In this document: positions 1 through 8,060 of the stretch, piece after piece
Position numbering within the stretch: the stretch's first letter is position 1
Layout of the letters: each line of letters begins with the position of its first letter
From: an uncultured Anaerobiospirillum sp.
Lineage (GTDB): Bacteria > Pseudomonadota > Gammaproteobacteria > Enterobacterales > Succinivibrionaceae
DNA: 33,805 bases
Assembly (NCBI GenBank): GCA_944389615.1
Contig: CALXNA010000035.1
Span: forward strand, 1-33,805
Direction: 5' to 3'
Notes under the pieces: model-generated
Database searches by the model: none
Told to the model about the DNA's origin: nothing
What the model saw: the letters and a program-made list of their open reading frames with translations, nothing else
Translations under genes and position numbers: made by a program

Positions 1-135
1 TGTCTAAGCATCATCTCGGTATTGCCGCTTTCATCCCTACGCTTACGCATAGGGAATTTCGCGGCATTTAGTTAAAGCTTCCTCATCATCGCAGTCTTGT
101 ACTGAGCCTAATTGACCCAGCACGGAAGCTGATGG
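1..135. other. Left edge, no gene recognised
   Basis: This stretch precedes the insertion sequence and contains no convincing reading frame or RNA gene. It ends with the left copy of the 6-bp target duplication TGATGG (130-135). It was contiguous with the DNA now starting at 2068 before the insertion. Confidence 0.5.
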
Positions 136-170
136 CCGTGACTGAGCAGCTACTTTTTTTGGTGAATTAC
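136..170 (+). repeat. IS left terminal inverted repeat
   Basis: CCGTGACTGAGCAGCTAC, then a run of seven T and GGTGAATTAC. It pairs with the right end at 2037-2067, where the T-run has four bases. It lies downstream of the transposase stop codon. Confidence 0.85.
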
Positions 171-249
171 CGTCCCCTTCTGTAGTTAGTTTTAGAAAAC
201 CCTACAAAAGGGGATATATATCGCATTCTTCACAAGTCAGCTGTAGGCT

Positions 250-1935
250 CTAGCCTTTAACTGACAGATACCGCGTCATTACACGCTGAATGTGGGCTTC
301 GTCATAAATGAGCTCCCATTCATCTCCCATTGCCTCAACGATGCGCTTTGGCACCTCATCGAGACCAACCAAGCGAATAGACAGGTCATCTAAGACCACA
401 ATGCTGATGCAATGGCTCTCGAAGACATTGCGCACACGCTCGAAAGTGAGCTTGGTCGCCCCTCGGCTCGACCTGTCAGGGTTAAGGACTTGAACCTTAT
501 GCTCCAAGCAACGCTTGTGGAGCAGCTGCTCTGTGGCTATGTTTACCAGCATAGCAACTGACACGATCCAGAGCAAGGCGTTGATGCGTGATGGCTTCTC
601 AAGGAAGAAGGCGTCAATAAAAAACTTCGGATTCTTCGACAACCGCCAATCACGCTCAACGCATGATTGGCGAGAATACGTCGCCTTCAGCTCCTGCTTT
701 GCCCATTTGCGATCAACGTCGGTGGTCGCAATGACAAACATCAAGGAATCCTTAAGCTTGGTGCGGATCGCGTCTTCATCGAGCTCAGCATGGGCATGTA
801 CCTCCACGCTCTTAACGACCTTCTGCTCCCCCTTCTTAGGCGAGCCACGATGGGCATAGCCCATATTTGGCACAATCTCGTCGACCACCACCTTGGTCAA
901 CTTGCAGGTGGCCTTGATCTCGTCCAAATTTTTCTCGGCATCAGCCATGCACTTGGCTGGGCTTGTGCGGAGCTTCTTGAGGCGCTGGTTAACCTTCTGC
1001 TGCTCCTTTTCCGCAGACTTGCAGATCGAGTGATCCTTGGTGCGGTGCAGCGCATCGTTGCGCACGACCAAGAGCTTGACCTTGTGCCCGAACAGCACGG
1101 CATCAGGCGCCCATAGCGCACTATAGGCGTCATTGCGAGGCTTATGCTCCAAGGACTCAAACTCATCTTGGTGCTGCTTAGCATAGGCAAAGCACTGTTG
1201 CGTAAGTTTAAGGTTGTCGGGGATGCGGGTAACGCAATGAACGTCTATCTTACGCGCCTGATTGAAGATGTCTGTCGTGCACTCCGCGGAGTCGCCGACA
1301 AAGTAGCTCAGCTCCTGAAACTGGCGCTTTAGCCATCTCAGCTCATTAGAGGCTATGTCCTTGAAGGAGGTCTTGTCGTTGATGTTGCCACTGATGGTCT
1401 TGGCGAGAATGGGCAGCCCGAATGTGGATTCGACCAGCATGACCATGTTAAACTGGTTCAGGTCAGGTCTATGGTCTCGGCTATATCCTTGTTTGGCTTG
1501 AATCAGGCAGTATTGATCTTGCCTTGAGTGACCATCGTAGTGGAACGAGGTGCTGTCGATGTGCGACTCTTTAACGGTGATGTCTAGCACATCCAAGACG
1601 GTTCTCGATACCTGCATGAACAAGCGCTCTGGGCCAAACAGATTGATTCTGTCCAAGCACCGGCTCAAGGCATGACGGTTAAGTGCAGACGGCTCGATAT
1701 GCTGCCCTAACAACAGTGCCAACGGCCTTTTGAGGAAGAAATCCTCCACTCCCCACATCCCCGGATGTGGGGCATCGCACATCTGTATCACCATGGCTGA
1801 GACTAGCGAGCCATAGTCCACCCCATGATTGTAGGCATCCTTGTTACCAAGGGCTTCGTTAACGACTTTTGCTACCTTAAAATGCGCGAGTGAACCAACC
1901 ACCAAGCCATGCGCGAACAGTCCAAAGATTTGCAT
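250..1935 (-). CDS. IS1634-family transposase (DDE, IS4 superfamily)
   Basis: This 561-residue protein is the only gene of the insertion sequence and would catalyse its cut-and-paste movement. The N-terminal part (about residues 1-110) resembles the DUF4277-type region of IS1634-like transposases. The RNase H-like catalytic core shows HIDSTSFHYDG (first Asp), YFVGDSAECT (second Asp) and, near the C-terminus, CVERDWRLSKNPKFF (catalytic Glu region). A Lys/Glu-rich helical insertion lies between the second Asp and the Glu, as is usual for this group. The ATG at 1935 is preceded by GAGGAG with five bases between, which supports the start. The frame is intact and of full family length, so an active enzyme is plausible. 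The family name comes from recognised motifs, not from a search. Confidence 0.92.
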   Translation of the reverse strand: MQIFGLFAHGLVVGSLAHFKVAKVVNEALGNKDAYNHGVDYGSLVSAMVIQMCDAPHPGMWGVEDFFLKRPLALLLGQHIEPSALNRHALSRCLDRINLFGPERLFMQVSRTVLDVLDITVKESHIDSTSFHYDGHSRQDQYCLIQAKQGYSRDHRPDLNQFNMVMLVESTFGLPILAKTISGNINDKTSFKDIASNELRWLKRQFQELSYFVGDSAECTTDIFNQARKIDVHCVTRIPDNLKLTQQCFAYAKQHQDEFESLEHKPRNDAYSALWAPDAVLFGHKVKLLVVRNDALHRTKDHSICKSAEKEQQKVNQRLKKLRTSPAKCMADAEKNLDEIKATCKLTKVVVDEIVPNMGYAHRGSPKKGEQKVVKSVEVHAHAELDEDAIRTKLKDSLMFVIATTDVDRKWAKQELKATYSRQSCVERDWRLSKNPKFFIDAFFLEKPSRINALLWIVSVAMLVNIATEQLLHKRCLEHKVQVLNPDRSSRGATKLTFERVRNVFESHCISIVVLDDLSIRLVGLDEVPKRIVEAMGDEWELIYDEAHIQRVMTRYLSVKG

Positions 1936-2036
1936 GAAATCTCCTCATTTTTTAACTTCGAGGTGATTTTAACTGACGCGCAGCAGAAAATTATGCAGCA
2001 AAAGCCCCTCCGAAAAGACTGTTTGGACGGGGCCGA

Positions 2037-2067
2037 TAATTCACCAAAAGTAGCTGCTCAGTCGCGG
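2037..2067 (-). repeat. IS right terminal inverted repeat
   Basis: Read on the minus strand it begins CCGCGACTGAGCAGCTAC, followed by TTTTGGTGAATTA, mirroring the left end. It lies about 100 bp upstream of the transposase start, so the transposase promoter probably sits just inside it. Confidence 0.85.
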
Positions 2068-2244
2068 TGATGGTGCCACAAACGAGTAGTGTGATAGATA
2101 ACAGGCCCAGCCGGGCTAACCACAGCTTGCCCCACGGTGTTTGGGGGTTAGGCCTTGGATCAAACAGGGTGTGCGCCTCGTCAGGAGCGCGTCAGCTGAT
2201 GGTTGCAGCTAAGAGCCATGCTGGGTCAAGAGGTATGCTCTGCA

Positions 2245-2799
2245 ATGAGTGAATCTTCTTTTGATGCGGCTGAGGAAGCGCGCAACTTAAAGCACCATCC
2301 GGAATTTGCCCTGCTGCAAACCAGCACGCGCAATCGCTTAAGCCCCAAGTTACGCCAGCGCTATGAGCTGGTGCGGCTCTTCGTCAAGCTCCAGTCGATC
2401 AGCGAAGTGGCCAAGAAGAAAGGGGTTGACCGCAAGACGGTACGCAAGTGGATCTCTCGTTTTCAGGCTCATGGCATTGCAGGCCTTGCCGACCAACCGC
2501 GTACTGGACGGCACAGCATGATCGACGAGCACCTCCAACAGCGCATCCGGGCTGCGCTGACCGAACCCGTACCCGAGGAGTACGGACTTAAGACGTGGCA
2601 AGCCAAGGCACTGGCACAGCACTTGGGCCTGCCCTACCATCCGCTTCTGCGCTACCTCAAAAAGGAAGGCATCCGACTCAACGCTATGCCAATGCCAGCA
2701 AGCAGCACTAGGCTGCCTGACGTCAGCCGTGCCCTCACCGCCCTCCAAAGCGCCCTGCCCAACAACGCTAAGTCCAGCTCTAAGACTTCGAGGCAATAG
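2245..2799 (+). CDS. Orphan helix-turn-helix protein, IS630-type transposase N-domain
   Basis: This 184-residue protein resembles the DNA-binding front half of an IS630/Tc1-like transposase. A first HTH lies at about residues 45-85 (VAKKKGVDRKTVRKWISRF), followed by the linker GIAGLADQPRTGR, typical of this family. A second winged-helix-like segment lies at about 95-145 (WQAKALAQHLGLPYHPLLRYLKKEG). The DDE catalytic half is absent: the frame ends in a Ser/Lys-rich tail and only 78 bases separate it from the convergent hrpA stop. The ATG at 2245 is chosen because AAGAGG lies about ten bases upstream; the longer frame from 2203 has no better signal. It could be ORFA of a decayed two-ORF element or a domesticated DNA-binding protein. 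The IS1634 copy lies just upstream and may have separated it from its promoter. Confidence 0.7.
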   Translation: MSESSFDAAEEARNLKHHPEFALLQTSTRNRLSPKLRQRYELVRLFVKLQSISEVAKKKGVDRKTVRKWISRFQAHGIAGLADQPRTGRHSMIDEHLQQRIRAALTEPVPEEYGLKTWQAKALAQHLGLPYHPLLRYLKKEGIRLNAMPMPASSTRLPDVSRALTALQSALPNNAKSSSKTSRQ

Positions 2800-2877
2800 C
2801 CCACGCCATTAATCACGCACTCTTGCTATCCCGGCCCTGCGGCCGAGCGCTGCGGAGCGCGCCATGCGCGCGCGGCG

Positions 2878-5800
2878 CTACTTCTGCGGCGGGTACTCGC
2901 GCAGAATGCGGTCAATCTCAGTGATGACGCGCTTGTCGGAGATCGGGCCAATCACGCCTAAGTGCTGGGCGTAGTAGGAGACACGCAGCTCCTCAATCAT
3001 CCACTTGACCTCATAGAGCTGCTCGGGCACTAAGTCGGCGTGATAGCTCTTGAGGGCCTTGTGATACTCCTCCTCGCAGTACTCGATGTTGCGCAGGTAC
3101 ATCTGGTCGCGCACCACGTCACGCTGCAGGCGCTGCAAGCGCTCGAGCGCCGCTTGCAGATAGCGCGGCAGCTCCTTTAAGTGGGTCATGCCACACTTGC
3201 TGATAAAGCCCTTATAGATGAGGCCATCTAACTGGTGCTGCATGTCCGCATAGGAGCGGGTCAGGTCAAAGGAGATGCTGCCCTTGAGCAGACGGCGCAG
3301 CTCGTGGGCCTTAACTAAGCTTTGCTCGATGAGCTTGGCCACCGCGAGGGCCTCATCGTTGAGCTCTCCGCGCACAATCTCGCGCAGGCGCGCAAAGTGC
3401 GCCTCATCCCATGGGATGCCGCCATTGCGCTCCATAATATTGTTGATCGCGCACAGCATCAGGTCTTCAATCAACTCCTTGATCGAGCCCAGCGGCTGAT
3501 AGTACATCGAGAGCTTGGCACGGTTAGGCAGGTGCGTCTCAAGGTAGGCCGTCGGCGCCTTGAGGCTTAAGGCGAGGAGCTTGATCGCGCCTTGGCGCAT
3601 CGCCTTCATCTGGCGCTGCGGGCTATCGTAGAGCTCCAAGGTCACGCCCTCACCGCGGTCAGTGAGCGCCGGATAGGCGGTGATACTGAGGCTGCCTTGC
3701 TTGGTCACCTGCTCGCGCTTGATCGCGCCATACTGCCACGCTTGCGCTGGGGCCGTGACCTTATGGGTCTTGACCACTTCGTGCAAGGCGGCACGCGCTT
3801 GATTTTGCAGGCGCGCCGAGAGCAAGGTGAAGTCCTTGCCCCAGGCGAGCTCGCTACCGTTGACCGCTTCGATCAAGAAGTTGACGAAGAGGTATGGCTC
3901 AATCAGGCTCTTGTCAAAGTCCTCAACCGTGACTACCTCACCGCCCATGCGTGTGAGCTCATGGGCCACCGCGGCAAAGAGATTGCGCGACGGATAGCGC
4001 TTAGGGTCAGGCTGAGTGCTGTCCTCGACATTGATGTGATCGGTGATGCCCTTGAGGCTCTCAGCTAAAGCTTGAGCATACTCCGGGGCTGGGATCAAAT
4101 TGCGGCGCAGGCGCTTCGGCAGCGAACGAATGAGGCTGGCAAAAAGCTCGGAGCGTAGGCCCGGGATCTGCCAGAGGAAGTCCTCGGCCTTGACCTGGTT
4201 TAACACCGTAATCGGGATGTGCACAGTCACGCCGTCGCGCTCTTGGCCCGGATCAAAGCAGTAGCTGAGCTTAAAGCGCAGCGCACCTTGGTGCCAGAAC
4301 TCCGGGTAGAGCTGATCTTCGATCGCCATCAGGTCGCCCTTGGCGATGAGCTCATAGCTAAAGTCGAGGAAGTGCGGGTCACTCTTCTCCTTGCTGCGCC
4401 ACCACGTATCGAAGTCGCGCAGATTGCAGATGTGATCAGGGATGCGCTCTTGATAGAACAGCTCCAAGGTGGTGCCATCGACCAAGAGGTCGCGGCGGCG
4501 TACCTTATCTTCCAAGTACTCGACGTCGTCGATCATGGACAAATTGTGCTGATAGAAGCGATGCTTGCACTCGATGTTGCCACCGACGAAGCCGTCGCGG
4601 ATCATCAGCTCATGGCTCAGGCGCGGGTCGATCTTCTGGTACTGCACCAGACGGCGCTGCACAATCGGCAGGCCATAGAGCGTACGCGTCTGATAGGCCA
4701 TGACCGAGCCCATCTTCTTCGACCAATGCGGCTCATTGTAGCTGTCCTTGATGAGGTGCGCGGCGGCCTGAGTCTCAGCGTAGCTGGGGTCAATCGCGGC
4801 CACGGTGCGCGCAAAGAGGCGGCTTGTTTCGCTCAGTTCGCTCGCGCACAGCCACTTCGGCGGCTTCTTGGCCAAGCCCGAGCCCGGGAAGATCAAAAAC
4901 TTGCTGCCTCGTGCACCGATGTATTGGTTGCCGTTGGGCTCAATCATGCCAAGGTGGCTGAGCAAGCCTGAGACAATAGCGCGGTGAATCGACTCGTAGT
5001 CAGCACGCTCTTCGTTGAGCTTTAAGCCCATGCTCAGAGAGCTGACGCGCAGCTGGCGGTAGACGTCAAACCACTCGCGCACGCGCAAGAAGGAGATAAA
5101 CTCCTGCTTTAACTGACGGCGCACCGCGGTGTTGGAGAGCTGCTCTTGCAGCCCCTTGATGTAATCGTAGAGCTTTAAGATGGCCACGAAGTCCGACTTG
5201 TCGTCATTGAAGCGGCGGTGCATATTGGTCGCCGCCTCCTTCTTATCGAGCGGATACTCGCGTGGATCCATCACCGAAAGATTCGAGACAATAACCAAGA
5301 TCTCGCTTAAGCAATGGAAGCGGTCAGCCTCGACGATCATGCGCGCAAGGCGCGGGTCGCACGGCAGGCGCGACAACATGCGCCCAATCGGCGTCAGCTG
5401 GACGTTAGGCATGGTGATAGCGCCCAGCTCATCGAGCAGGCGCAAGCCATCGGTGACCTGACGCTCTTGGGGCGCATCGATAAACGGGAAGCGCTCGATA
5501 TCGCCTAAGCGCAGGGCTGACATCTGCAGCAGCACCGAGGCTAAGTTGGTGCGCAAGATCTCCGGCTCCGTAAACGGACGGCGCTGGTCAAAATCTTCCT
5601 TAGAGTACAGGCGCACGCAGATACCGTCGCTGACACGACCGCAGCGGCCCTTACGCTGATTGGCCGAAGCCTGCGAAATCGGCTCGATCGGCAAGCGCTG
5701 GATCTTGGTGCGTGCCGAGTAGCGCGAGATGCGCGCAAGGCCCGGATCGATCACATAGCGAATGCCCGGCACGGTGAGCGAGGTCTCCGCGACGTTGGTG

Positions 5801-7848
5801 GCCAGCACAATGCGCACGCCGGTGTGCGGCGCGAAGATCTTGTTTTGCTCGCCCGTGGCCAAACGCGCATAGAGCGGCACAATCTCAGTATCGCGCAGTC
5901 CGGCCTTGCGCAGGAACTGGGCAATTTCCAAGATGTCACGCTCACCGGGCAAGAAGACCAAGGTGTCACCGCGCCCGCGCGCTTGCAAGTAGTTAAAAGC
6001 CTGCAGGATGCCTTGGCGCAAGTCCATAGTATCGGCCAAATCGCGGTCGTCATCGACAGGACGCTTGACCTGTGCCCGGGCCGGGCTCTTCGGGCTAGCC
6101 GCACCCTTAGCGGTCGCGCCACTGGCCGCACCATTGGCGGCGCCATTAGCTGCGGCACTAGCCTGCGCCGCAGCGCGCAGCGCGGCCATCGAGCCCCCGG
6201 CAGCCTCGTAATTGTAATCGCGCCATGCGCCCGGGCCTTCGCCTAAATCCGGCTCAGGCGTGGCAACTTGGGCCGACTCATAGCGCCCGGTGCCATCGTG
6301 GCTTTGAACATAGACGCCCTTGCCATCTTCCATCAGTGGCATATAGACCACTTCGACCGGATAGGTACGACCGGACACCTCGATGATCGGAGCATGATTG
6401 AAGTGCTCAGAGAAGCGCTCGACGTCGATGGTGGCCGAGGTGATGATGAGCTTGAGCTCAGGGCGCTTGGCGAGCAGATTCTTGAGGTAGCCTAAGAGGA
6501 AGTCGATGTTTAAGCTGCGCTCGTGCGCCTCGTCGATGATGATGACATCGTAGGCCCAGAGCATACGGTCTTGAGCCAGCTCCGAGAGCAGGATACCATC
6601 GGTCATCAGCTTGATGTAGGCATCGTCCGAGCTGATATCGGTAAAGCGCACCTTATAGGCCACGGCACCGCCGACCTGCTGGCCCATTTCCTCGGCAATA
6701 CGGCTCGCGACCGCACGCGCGGCGATACGGCGCGGCTGGGTATGGCCAATCAGGCCCTTGCGGCCCAAGCCCGCCTCAAGGCACATCTTCGGGATCTGGG
6801 TCGTCTTACCTGAGCCCGTCTCACCGGCAATGATCACCACTTGGTGCTCTTGCAGCGCCTTGACGATCTCCGCGCGGCGCTGGCTGACCGGCAGCGACTC
6901 AGGATAGACCAGCTTAGGCAGATTGGTCTCACGCGCGACGAGCCATTGCTTAGCGACCGCGACAAATTGCTTAAGCTCGTCCTTAAAGGCGCGCACCGTC
7001 TCCGCCTGCAGCGCCTCAGGCAAGAAGTCCTGAGCACTCTCGTGCGTCTTAATGCCTTCAATCCCGGCGGCCAGCTCCGCCTGCTCCTCGCGGTAGCGGC
7101 GCGCCACTTCCTTTTGGATCAGCTGGTCTAACTGCCCCAAACGTCGAAACATCTCGCCGCGAGATTGATACTTGACCAAGTCGGCATTGGCCCGCACCAG
7201 CTTCAAGCTCTCAAGATCAAAGTACTTGCCTTGCAGCTGCGGTACCGCCGGAGTCTTAGCACCAGATTTAGGCGCCCCTTTCTGAGCGGCTACCTTCAGG
7301 GCCGCCTGCGGAGCAGGAACTTTCTGAGCGGGTGCTTGCGGAGCTTGCGCCGCCTGCTGCGGGCCGCGGTGCTTATGCCGTGGCTTGCGGGCTGACTCGG
7401 CCTGAGCGTCCTTATCATGGTGGCTATTGAGCTCATCGGCCTTGCGCTGGAGGCGCCCTAAGGCCTTATTGAGGCGCTTAGCTGCGGCTTCGTCCTTAGC
7501 ATGGCCTTTGAGTGGGGCGCTAGCGCGCGGGCCTGCGCGGCCACGCTCACCGCGCGCCTGCCGCGGCTGCCGCTCGCCCCGTGGCGCACGCTCGGGGCGG
7601 CCCTCAAGGGCCTTGGGAGGCTCGGAGCTGGGTTCGCGCCGGGGCTCTGTGCGCTCGGCGGCTTTCTGGTCGGCGCGCAGGGCTGCTTGCGCGGCTTGAG
7701 CCTCGCGCTTGAGCGGATTTAAGTGCTCGCTGCCGGCCTTGACCTCAATAGCGTCGGCCTTGGCTTGGGCCAGTTGGGCCTCCTCTTGCCTGAGTTTGGC
7801 GCGAAACTCCTTAAGGTCAGCAAAGGAACTAAAAGACTGGTCAGCCAT
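2878..7848 (-). CDS. hrpA: ATP-dependent RNA helicase HrpA (DEAH box)
   Basis: HrpA is a DEAH/RHA-type helicase that unwinds RNA; in Escherichia coli it has been linked to mRNA processing and rescue of stalled ribosomes. The protein has 1656 residues, about 350 more than E. coli HrpA. Motif I GETGSGKT is at 342-349, DEAH at 439-442, motif III is SAT, and motif VI QRKGRCGR is at 731-738. HA2 and OB-type helicase-associated regions follow, then a long HrpA-specific C-terminus (DUF3418 type). The excess length comes from an Ala/Lys/Arg/Pro-rich N-terminus (about 1-215) and an Ala/Gly/Asn-rich insertion between the two RecA lobes (about 520-600). The start is placed at the ATG (MADQSFSS), preceded by TTGGGG. 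The frame stays open 115 codons further, but that part overlaps glgX and looks non-coding. Confidence 0.95.
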   Translation of the reverse strand: MADQSFSSFADLKEFRAKLRQEEAQLAQAKADAIEVKAGSEHLNPLKREAQAAQAALRADQKAAERTEPRREPSSEPPKALEGRPERAPRGERQPRQARGERGRAGPRASAPLKGHAKDEAAAKRLNKALGRLQRKADELNSHHDKDAQAESARKPRHKHRGPQQAAQAPQAPAQKVPAPQAALKVAAQKGAPKSGAKTPAVPQLQGKYFDLESLKLVRANADLVKYQSRGEMFRRLGQLDQLIQKEVARRYREEQAELAAGIEGIKTHESAQDFLPEALQAETVRAFKDELKQFVAVAKQWLVARETNLPKLVYPESLPVSQRRAEIVKALQEHQVVIIAGETGSGKTTQIPKMCLEAGLGRKGLIGHTQPRRIAARAVASRIAEEMGQQVGGAVAYKVRFTDISSDDAYIKLMTDGILLSELAQDRMLWAYDVIIIDEAHERSLNIDFLLGYLKNLLAKRPELKLIITSATIDVERFSEHFNHAPIIEVSGRTYPVEVVYMPLMEDGKGVYVQSHDGTGRYESAQVATPEPDLGEGPGAWRDYNYEAAGGSMAALRAAAQASAAANGAANGAASGATAKGAASPKSPARAQVKRPVDDDRDLADTMDLRQGILQAFNYLQARGRGDTLVFLPGERDILEIAQFLRKAGLRDTEIVPLYARLATGEQNKIFAPHTGVRIVLATNVAETSLTVPGIRYVIDPGLARISRYSARTKIQRLPIEPISQASANQRKGRCGRVSDGICVRLYSKEDFDQRRPFTEPEILRTNLASVLLQMSALRLGDIERFPFIDAPQERQVTDGLRLLDELGAITMPNVQLTPIGRMLSRLPCDPRLARMIVEADRFHCLSEILVIVSNLSVMDPREYPLDKKEAATNMHRRFNDDKSDFVAILKLYDYIKGLQEQLSNTAVRRQLKQEFISFLRVREWFDVYRQLRVSSLSMGLKLNEERADYESIHRAIVSGLLSHLGMIEPNGNQYIGARGSKFLIFPGSGLAKKPPKWLCASELSETSRLFARTVAAIDPSYAETQAAAHLIKDSYNEPHWSKKMGSVMAYQTRTLYGLPIVQRRLVQYQKIDPRLSHELMIRDGFVGGNIECKHRFYQHNLSMIDDVEYLEDKVRRRDLLVDGTTLELFYQERIPDHICNLRDFDTWWRSKEKSDPHFLDFSYELIAKGDLMAIEDQLYPEFWHQGALRFKLSYCFDPGQERDGVTVHIPITVLNQVKAEDFLWQIPGLRSELFASLIRSLPKRLRRNLIPAPEYAQALAESLKGITDHINVEDSTQPDPKRYPSRNLFAAVAHELTRMGGEVVTVEDFDKSLIEPYLFVNFLIEAVNGSELAWGKDFTLLSARLQNQARAALHEVVKTHKVTAPAQAWQYGAIKREQVTKQGSLSITAYPALTDRGEGVTLELYDSPQRQMKAMRQGAIKLLALSLKAPTAYLETHLPNRAKLSMYYQPLGSIKELIEDLMLCAINNIMERNGGIPWDEAHFARLREIVRGELNDEALAVAKLIEQSLVKAHELRRLLKGSISFDLTRSYADMQHQLDGLIYKGFISKCGMTHLKELPRYLQAALERLQRLQRDVVRDQMYLRNIEYCEEEYHKALKSYHADLVPEQLYEVKWMIEELRVSYYAQHLGVIGPISDKRVITEIDRILREYPPQK

Positions 7849-7935
7849 AGAAAACCCCAATAAACGGCCCTCAGCCGGGCCGCACTCAGCCAAGCTGACC
7901 GGCGCCGCTGATGCTACGCGACAAAAAACGGGCCC

Positions 7936-7941
7936 ATTATA
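7936..7941 (-). promoter_or_regulatory. Candidate -10 box for hrpA
   Basis: On the minus strand a perfect TATAAT lies about 90 bases upstream of the hrpA ATG, in otherwise very GC-rich DNA between glgX and hrpA. No good -35 is seen at 17 bases and there is no TG extension, so only the -10 is supported. A short GC stem (CGGCCC/GGGCCG) follows within the leader. Confidence 0.4.
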
Positions 7942-8060
7942 CGCTACAAAGCGCACCGTGCCGCGGCCCACGGCGGTGGGCGGCGGAGCGCGGGGCCCAG
8001 CTGGGCGCCCGACAGGACGGCGGGCCCGCGCGCCCGAATAGGCGCCGCGGGCAGCGCGGG

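Larger units (their letters stand above)
136..2067 (-). mobile_element. IS1634-family insertion sequence, complete
   Basis: The element is 1932 bp long and is bounded by terminal inverted repeats CCGTGACTGAGCAGCTAC (left, 136-153) and CCGCGACTGAGCAGCTAC (right end read on the other strand), which differ at one base. The match continues inward as GGTGAATTA after a T-run that is three bases longer on the left. The element is flanked by identical 6-bp copies of TGATGG (130-135 and 2068-2073), read here as the target-site duplication. IS1634-family elements are known for 5-6 bp duplications and a single long transposase, which fits. Intact ends, duplication and transposase all suggest a recent and possibly still mobile insertion. 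Confidence 0.88.

Noticed and set aside
2197..2202. Another TGATGG copy as an alternative IS duplication
   Set aside because: It is 130 bases past the inverted repeat. The copy at 2068-2073 abuts the repeat exactly, so this one is chance.
2067..2252. Short plus-strand frame starting at the IS border
   Set aside because: It begins inside or at the IS end, has no ribosome site and shows no protein-like pattern.
3592..4971. Long plus-strand frames inside hrpA
   Set aside because: They lie antisense to a conserved helicase, are Leu/Ala/Arg-rich and lack ribosome sites; shadows of the hrpA codon pattern.
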